Of a stretch of DNA of 64,000 bases, positions 58,046 through 64,000 are shown in pieces. Position numbers and translations under genes: made by a program. The DNA is from Clitoria ternatea. Lineage: Eukaryota; Streptophyta; Magnoliopsida; Fabales; Fabaceae. The notes beneath the pieces were generated by a model, which did no database searches, was not told the DNA's origin, and saw only the letters and a list, made by a program, of their open reading frames with translations. The stretch is from positions 122,221,001 through 122,285,000 of the forward strand of contig CM075673.1 of NCBI GenBank assembly GCA_037962975.1, in the 5' to 3' direction. Numbering within the stretch: position 1 is the stretch's first letter; each line of letters begins with the position of its first letter.

Positions 58046-59714
58046 CAACCCTCTTAAGTGAGACTCGGGGTTAGCCCGTAACACTGCCGTTGTCACTGAG
58101 AGTAACTATGTTACGTGAGAGGGCAAACGGTTTGGTACTAGTAAAATGGCCGGATCAGCTGAGAGCTGAGTATATTGCTGAGAGCCAGTGTTGCAACATA
58201 AAGTTTAATGATGATTACTTGGATCCAAATGAATGAGAATTGTATAAGCAGATGTGTATGTCATTGAGAAACATGATGATAAGAATTGTGATAAGAATTA
58301 GTGAATAACATGATCATGGTAGTTCATGCTTTGTAGAATATTATACCTCATTGCATGATAGGGAATAGGATAATTGAATCAGAGCTATAGCTATCATTTA
58401 TTATGTATGATGCTTACCCCTATTTGTGGTTATCTTTACAATGGACTTAGGACGAGACAGAGGTATATGAGAAGTCACTCAGTTGAGCATGGAGTATTAT
58501 GCATATGTACTTTGTACATGATGTATATAGTGATTTTGTAGTAGCCTTGACCGGCTCCTATGTATACCTATGTTACTATGTGTATGTGAGTATGTATAGA
58601 TGAATACTTAGTGGACTAAGTAGTTGATAGCTTCAATTAGAAGCTTAGAAACTATTTTGAGCATATATTTTGGCTTGTGATGGATAATAATGCTTATTTG
58701 ATAATATGGAAGAGTGGTAACCATGGATGGTCCCACCATATGCATATGAGTTTGAATGTCCAGGAATTATGGACTTATATATAATGCTTGTTGATGCATG
58801 AATGTCCAGGAGCTGCTCTTGAATAAAAAATTACAGTGGATATGTGATTGTGCCTTGATTGCATGACAATAGTAAGATTTTTATGCATAAATCATCAACT
58901 GAGATAGTCAAATTGTAAATCATGGGGTGTGAATGACATAGAACAGTTTGACTAGCATCTATACATGATTTGTGATTTCTGAAAACTGGAATGGATCAAT
59001 TTGATTGAAAATTGACCTCCTAGTTGCTCAAAATGTCTCAAAATGAGCTATTTACATTTTTGCGCATAACTTTCTCGTTTTTGGGAATTTTTGAGTGCGG
59101 CCAACATCTACACGTCACAAATATTACATTTTAACTTGTGTCAAAATTTGGTGATCATTAGACTTGATTTGAAAAAGATAGGGTAGTTAGAAGTTGGAAA
59201 AGATTGAGTTTTCTACATAAAAATGCAGCAGGGAATTACTGCACAAATATTGCAGGGCTTGAATCGATTCAAGAGAAACCATGAATTAATTCAATGTCCC
59301 CTGGAATTACTGTTCATTGAAATGCAAAACGTGTGAATCGATACACCCTGGGGATGAATCGATTCAAGGGCCTGAAACTACATTACCTTGCATGTTGTCA
59401 CGTGTGAATCGATTCATATAAAGGCTGAATCGATTTATTCCTCTATTTTTCGCATTTCTGGCCCTGTACCACACATGAATCGATTCATCCTGACTTTGAA
59501 TTGATTCATGGTATTGTATTGATGGAAAATTAAAAGTTTTAATGCCTGTGGATTCCATTTAACTAATGCATGTTCATGTAACTCTATGTAAATGTATTTA
59601 CCATATTTTGGTAATTAATTAAAGTGTTTTAAATTTTTGATCCGATTTTCATATTCAATGCAAAAAATTTCTTTTATTTTTTTTAGGTTTATTCTATTAA
59701 ATTAGGTTGTTTTA
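58046..59714 (+). mobile_element. Element F 5' LTR, right segment
   Basis: Resumes after element G. Shared LTR landmarks include GCTTACCCCTATTTGTGG near 58411 and GTAGCCTTGACCGGCTC near 58541. A cluster of GAATCGATTC palindromes lies at 59260-59510. The end reads GTTGTTTTA, with the expected terminal CA changed to TA, three bases before the PBS. Total LTR about 3.19 kb. Confidence 0.8.
59260..59510 (+). repeat. GAATCGATTC palindrome cluster in LTR F
   Basis: Seven copies within 250 bp, several extended to longer perfect palindromes: CTTGAATCGATTCAAG near 59263, ATGAATCGATTCAT near 59475, TGAATCGATTCA near 59355 and 59404. Confidence 0.85.
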
Positions 59715-59717
59715 TTT

Positions 59718-59729
59718 TGGTATTAGAGC
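59718..59729 (+). promoter_or_regulatory. Element F primer-binding site (tRNA-iMet, one change)
   Basis: TGGTATTAGAGC, the iMet PBS with a C-to-T change, just after LTR F. Confidence 0.85.
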
Positions 59730-59897
59730 AGACTTGAAAAAGTCCAAGGCAAAGGTTAATCTACTAAATACTATGAAATGAGTGAAATCACCTGATAGTT
59801 GTTAAGTATCGAATTAGTTGATGAAATCAACTATGAATAAATTGCATTCTTATCCATGAAAGGTACTAAAGTATGATGATTATTTTCAGGATAAGAA

Positions 59898-60125
59898 ATG
59901 GAAAACCGTCAAGGTATGGATGCCATGGCTGCTGCATTTCAGCGTATTGCTGATATTTTGGAGAGGGAGAATTAATCTCAACCAGCAAATAATCATAGTT
60001 TGGATTGCTTCTTGAAGCGTAAACCTACTGAATTTCATCGAGGTTTTAATCCTGATGAAGCTTATGCATGGATTCAAAACTTGGAGAGGATCTTTCACAA
60101 GTATTGCTACTGCATAGATCCGAAA
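59898..60125 (+). pseudogene. Element F gag fragment, truncated by element H
   Basis: Starts MENRQGMDAMAAAFQRIADI, clearly homologous to the gag N termini of B and C. A stop follows at about 59973 and then FLKRKPTEFHRGFNPDEAYA. Homology is lost by about 60.1 kb, where element H begins. An acceptor-like TATTTTCAG|GATAAG precedes the ATG, as in B and C. Confidence 0.85.
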
Positions 60126-62090
60126 CACAACCTCAAAGTTTCATAACGTTTGGAGAAAAAAAATTTTTAAAGTCAAAAAGTTGACCTTAGATGCCTTCTA
60201 CTTCAAGTAATATGCTTTACCTTGTGTTTCTTTGATTTTTCTTTGCATCTTGTGTCATTTTTTGTGCCTTTCCTCATTTGGAAGTATATTTTCAGTTCTG
60301 GACCTGTTTAGATCCATGTCATATAGTTGCTTAATTTAGGTTTTAGTTGCTTGCTTAGGTGTTCCTTAGTTGCCTTAGATTGTGCCTTGAGTTTGGACCT
60401 TGTTTCTTGTCACTTCTAGGAGTTTTTGTGTTGATCTTTGCTTGAGTGATTTGCTGGATTCTTAGCTACTTTAATCACATTTGTTGAAGTACCTAACAAG
60501 CTCCTTAGAGTCTTGTTGTTCACCTCACTTTAAGGTGACAAGTGTGCTTAAGTGTTGTAGGATTGTTAGATCTCCTTTAGGTTGAATTTTCTAGTTTGTT
60601 TTGATTTTTCCAGCAACTGTCCACTATTCTTTGCATGTTGTTTGTGTCTTTATTTTAATGTCATTTGTTGCATAAAATCATGCCTTCCATTGCATATTTG
60701 ATTGGGAAGATGATGCTTGCTTTACACTAGCTTTGGTTGCCATTTTTGCCTCTTTTTGTGCATTATTAGTACATTTCTAGTTGCTACAATAGGAGGCTGT
60801 AAAAAACAGAGAAAAACACATATAAAAACAGAGGAAAAAGTGAAAAAAAAGTTACAAGTTCATTGGCCATTTGTCCATAATTGTTTAGGCCTTTTTCCTT
60901 ACAAAAAAAGAGTTGAAAAATACTTGAATTAGAGAAAAAAATAAAATTCCAGCACCTAGATTTTCATTTGTGCAGTACCTAATTGACTTCTTTTAGTGCC
61001 TAATTGTACATTTGTTTGAGGCAAAAGCATTAGCAACATACTGTTAAAGTTTATGCAAAGTTTTAAGCATTCTAGTGTTCTAGGTAACTTTTTGTGTGCC
61101 TACTTTCTTTTCTTGCATTTAATTCTAGTTTGTCTTTGTTGCACTCTAAGTTTGTCATAATATTGTTCCTCTTGTGTGTGCCTTCTTTCTTTGAACATTT
61201 AATGCTTGTCATACTCTAGTTTGTCTCATCTTACTCCTTTGGTTTAGCTTCCTAATTTGCCTTTGTTTGCTTGTCCTTTTTCTCTCTAGTTTTGTCCATT
61301 GAGTATTTCAATTCTTGAAACTCTTGAGATTAAGGTCTAGTGAGCTCACCATTAGTTGGGTAGCATATTGAAGGCATTGAGATTTGACAAGAAGATTTGA
61401 TCTAGAGCAATCTATCAATATAGAGAGAAGTGGATCTTGAGTGAAACACTTGTGAGCTAAAGTGTAAACACTTTCATTTTCTTTCTCTTATATTTTTATG
61501 CTAACCATTACTTTGATTTTCCAAGTGTCTTTTTTTTTGTAGCTTGGTGGGTCATTTTGGTAGACTTGAAGAGCCTTGGAAGACTTGTGTATTGGAAAGC
61601 AAAGTTTGTAATAAATTAGGACTTGTTTCTTTTGCATTATATTTTCTTTTCCCTTGTATTTTGGGACTTTAAATTTGATTCTTTGTTTAGTCCTTGTATT
61701 TGGACTTTAGAGACATTGGACATTGGAGTTTAAACTTTCTTTTAATTAGTTGATTAGGAGTAATTGCGCTTAGGACTTAGTTTATATTTTTGCTTTCGAC
61801 TAGTGTAAGTACGATTTGATATCCTAGGTCTAGTTTACATTTTTACACTATCCGACTAGTTTGCTTTAATTTCTTTCTAGTTAGCATAAGTGCGCTCTTG
61901 CATGCTAGGTTTAGTTTAGAATCTTGAACCTCGACTAGTCTTGTCTACAAGCTTTTCTTTTACTTTCCTCATTGTTTTATGATTAAAAGAAAAACAAATT
62001 GAGTGAAACAACTAGTATCTCATCACTAGCATACTTGCATTCTAACATGTCTTCATCTAGTGAGAGAGTTAGAGAGCACAGCCCCCACAC
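60126..62090 (+). mobile_element. Element H, 5' non-coding region
   Basis: About 2 kb of T-rich DNA before H's gag: probably the LTR and/or leader. I could not find a clear LTR start, PBS or TSD; the left junction is placed only by loss of F gag homology. Small ORFs (for example 60717-60932) show no recognisable domain. Confidence 0.5.
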
Positions 62091-63105
62091 ATGCGTAAAA
62101 TCTTAGAGCAACTTAATAACATGGCTACCAGGCTAGATAACATAGAAAATGGGGAGGGTAGAGATAGAACCACTAGGCATCATAGACATAGAACTAGACA
62201 CCATGCGGATAGACAACATGATGACACTAGTGAGGTTGAACATAGGCACCATGAAAGACATTGTAGAAACCATGAGGAGGGTGGCTTGAGAGAGGTCAAG
62301 CTAGAGGTCCCACCCTTCCATGGAAAAAATGATGTAGAGGCCTATCTTGATTGGGAGATGAGAGTTGAGCAACTCTTCACCTCCTATGAAACTAAGAATG
62401 AGAAAAAGGTTAGGATTGCCACCCTTAGCTTTCAAAATTATGCATTTGTATAGTGGACCCAAATCCTAAAAGAAAGAAAAAGAGACCATCTCCTACCCAT
62501 TGATGAATGGGAGGATTTGAAATCCTTACTTAGGAAGAGGTATGTCCCCTCCTACTATAGGGGTGAATTATTGGCCAAGCTCAATAGACTCACCCAAGGC
62601 TCCAAAAATGTGGAGGATTATTATAAGGCTTTAGAGATGGCTATGATTAGGACCAATGTTGAGGAGGATGAAGAAATCCTCATGCATAGGTTTTTACATG
62701 GCCTTAATCATAATATTATGAAAAGAGTGGAACTTCTACCTTATGTGGACATTAAGGAACTTCTCCATCAATGTATAAGAGTAGAAGCTCAACTCATGGA
62801 TGGAGCTTCCTACTACAATAAGAATCCAAACCTTTTAGATCTAGATGAAAGGGTAAGGAAGACTTCATTCCTAAAGAGGGTAGTTTGGGTAAGAAGGGTA
62901 AGAAGCATGAAGTGGGCACTTCAACTCCTAAACTCAAAAGTGAGGTTCATAGGGATTATACCCCTACAAGACCTTCTAGACATAACCCTTCTAAGAACAA
63001 CAACTCTTCATCCCAACCTAACTCTTCAAGAACAAGTTCAATCAAATGTTTTAAATGCTTAGGAAAAGGTCATATTTCCTCCCAATGCCCAACAAAAAAG
63101 TTATG
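62091..63105 (+). pseudogene. Element H gag, broken
   Basis: Gypsy-type gag of a different family from B, C, F and G. The core has LEVPPFHGKNDVEAYLDWE near 62300, LTQGSKNVEDYYKALE near 62600 and FLHGLNHNIMKRVELL near 62690. A single zinc knuckle CFKCLGKGHISSQC is at about 63044-63085. A stop at 62451 and a frameshift near 62860 interrupt it; the frame shifts again near 63090. This resembles a widespread plant Ty3/gypsy group, possibly Galadriel/Reina-like chromoviruses, but I cannot place it firmly. Confidence 0.8.
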
Positions 63106-64000
63106 ATTTTAAAAGGGATTGATCACTATTCAAGCTATGAGGAAGCATCCTCTTCACACTCTAGTGATAGCTCCAATAGTGATTCCTATGAGAGTGAACA
63201 TGTTCTAGGAGATGAAGGTAAGCTATTTATGATTAAAAGACTCCTAGGTAGTCATATAAGGGATAATGACACTACACAATGAGAGAACATCTTTTATACA
63301 AGATGTTACATTAAAGAGAAACTTTGTTCTCTCATTGTGGATAGTGGTAGTTGCACCAATGTGGCTAGTCAAAGGCTATTTCACAAACTTGGTTGTCCTC
63401 TAATAGATCACGCAAAACCTTAAAAACTTCAATGGCTTAATGAAAAGGGTGAAATGTTAGTGAACAAACAAGTTCTTCTCTCTCTTGCTATAGGCACCTA
63501 CCATGACCAAATTTGGTGTGATGTGGTTCCTATGGAAGCCACTCATGTACTTTTAGGTCGCCCTTGGCAATATGATAAAAAAGTCACCCATGAGGGGTTT
63601 ACTAACACCCTCACCTTTGTACATAATAACAAAAAGTTTGTCTTGCATCCTTTATCTCCCAAACAAGTTTTGGAAGACCAACTTCAAATGAAGTTGAAGA
63701 GGGATAGGGAGGTTGGGCCTTCCACATCCCCTCCTAAACCTCACAAACAAAAAAACAAAAAAAACCAAGTCACTCAACAAGATAAGGGTAAAGGGATCCT
63801 CACCTATGAAGATCCCATGAGGCACTCCTCTTTCTTTGCCTCTAAGCATGATGTGAAGCAAGCCTTGCTTCTTCACAACCCTATCTACATGCTTTAACCT
63901 ACACCTTCTTCCTGTAGCTCTCTTAGCCCTTCTAGTACATATAGCCCTTGCACTTCCCTATCCTTAGTGGGCTCTTCTTCTCCTATGCCCAAGGGATTAC
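63106..64000 (+). pseudogene. Element H protease region and start of pol, broken, runs off the window
   Basis: Ser/Glu/Asp-rich linker, then the aspartic protease motif LIVDSGSCTNVASQR near 63330 and MEATHVLLGRPWQYDKK near 63530. A Lys-rich linker before RT follows. Stops at 63280, 63421 and 63895. RT itself would lie beyond 64000. Confidence 0.8.

Noticed and set aside
60717..60932. 71-aa ORF in element H leader
   Set aside because: No recognisable domain, low-complexity lysine-rich end; lies in non-coding leader or LTR.

Overview
The window is plant nuclear DNA made almost entirely of nested LTR retrotransposons. I see no host gene, tRNA, rRNA or bacterial feature. It shows plant Ty3/gypsy gag-pol polyproteins, tRNA-iMet and tRNA-Arg primer-binding sites, perfect 5-bp target-site duplications (TSDs), and TG...CA LTRs of 2.6-3.5 kb. 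A giant Tat/Ogre-type element and several probable Tekay/Del-type chromoviruses suggest gene-poor heterochromatin of a eudicot, perhaps a legume. The species call is inference only.

Layout, left to right. Element A (1-29046, Tat/Ogre-like, + strand) has a partial 5' LTR, tRNA-Arg PBS, an extra ORF1, gag, protease with G-patch, a predicted in-frame intron, RT-RNase H, a second RNase H, integrase, a long 3' region of hairpin-forming and 30-bp tandem repeats, and a 3' LTR. A minus-strand solo LTR (S, 9294-10552, TSD CATAT) interrupts its RNase H. Chromovirus B (18085-28198, TSD ATTTA) sits inside A's 3' LTR. A itself lies in the LTR of element D (29047-30598 and 40692-41795). Chromovirus C (30599-40686, TSD GGTTA) splits the visible part of D. 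After unassigned DNA (41796-42592) come LTR E (42593-45028) and LTR element F (45029-46549 and 58046-about 60.1 kb). Chromovirus G (46550-58040, minus strand, TSD CAAGG) is inside F's LTR. Gypsy element H (about 60.1 kb to the end) interrupts F's gag.

Condition. G is the youngest-looking complete copy: one uninterrupted 1470-aa gag-pol frame and about 99.6% identical LTRs by eye, but a first integrase zinc-ligand His is replaced by Tyr. C has about 99.7% identical LTRs and one internal stop. B, A and H carry many stops and frameshifts.

The most interesting signals are structural. (1) B, C and G each have a consensus splice donor in the LTR leader and an acceptor just before gag. The predicted intron removes the PBS, and the predicted mRNA's first AUG is gag. 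(2) A covarying hairpin lies directly upstream of the polypurine tract in B, C and G. (3) A's 3' UTR has twin GAAA-loop hairpins with compensatory changes. (4) LTRs B, C, D and F each carry a family-specific cluster of short palindromes shortly before the LTR 3' end.
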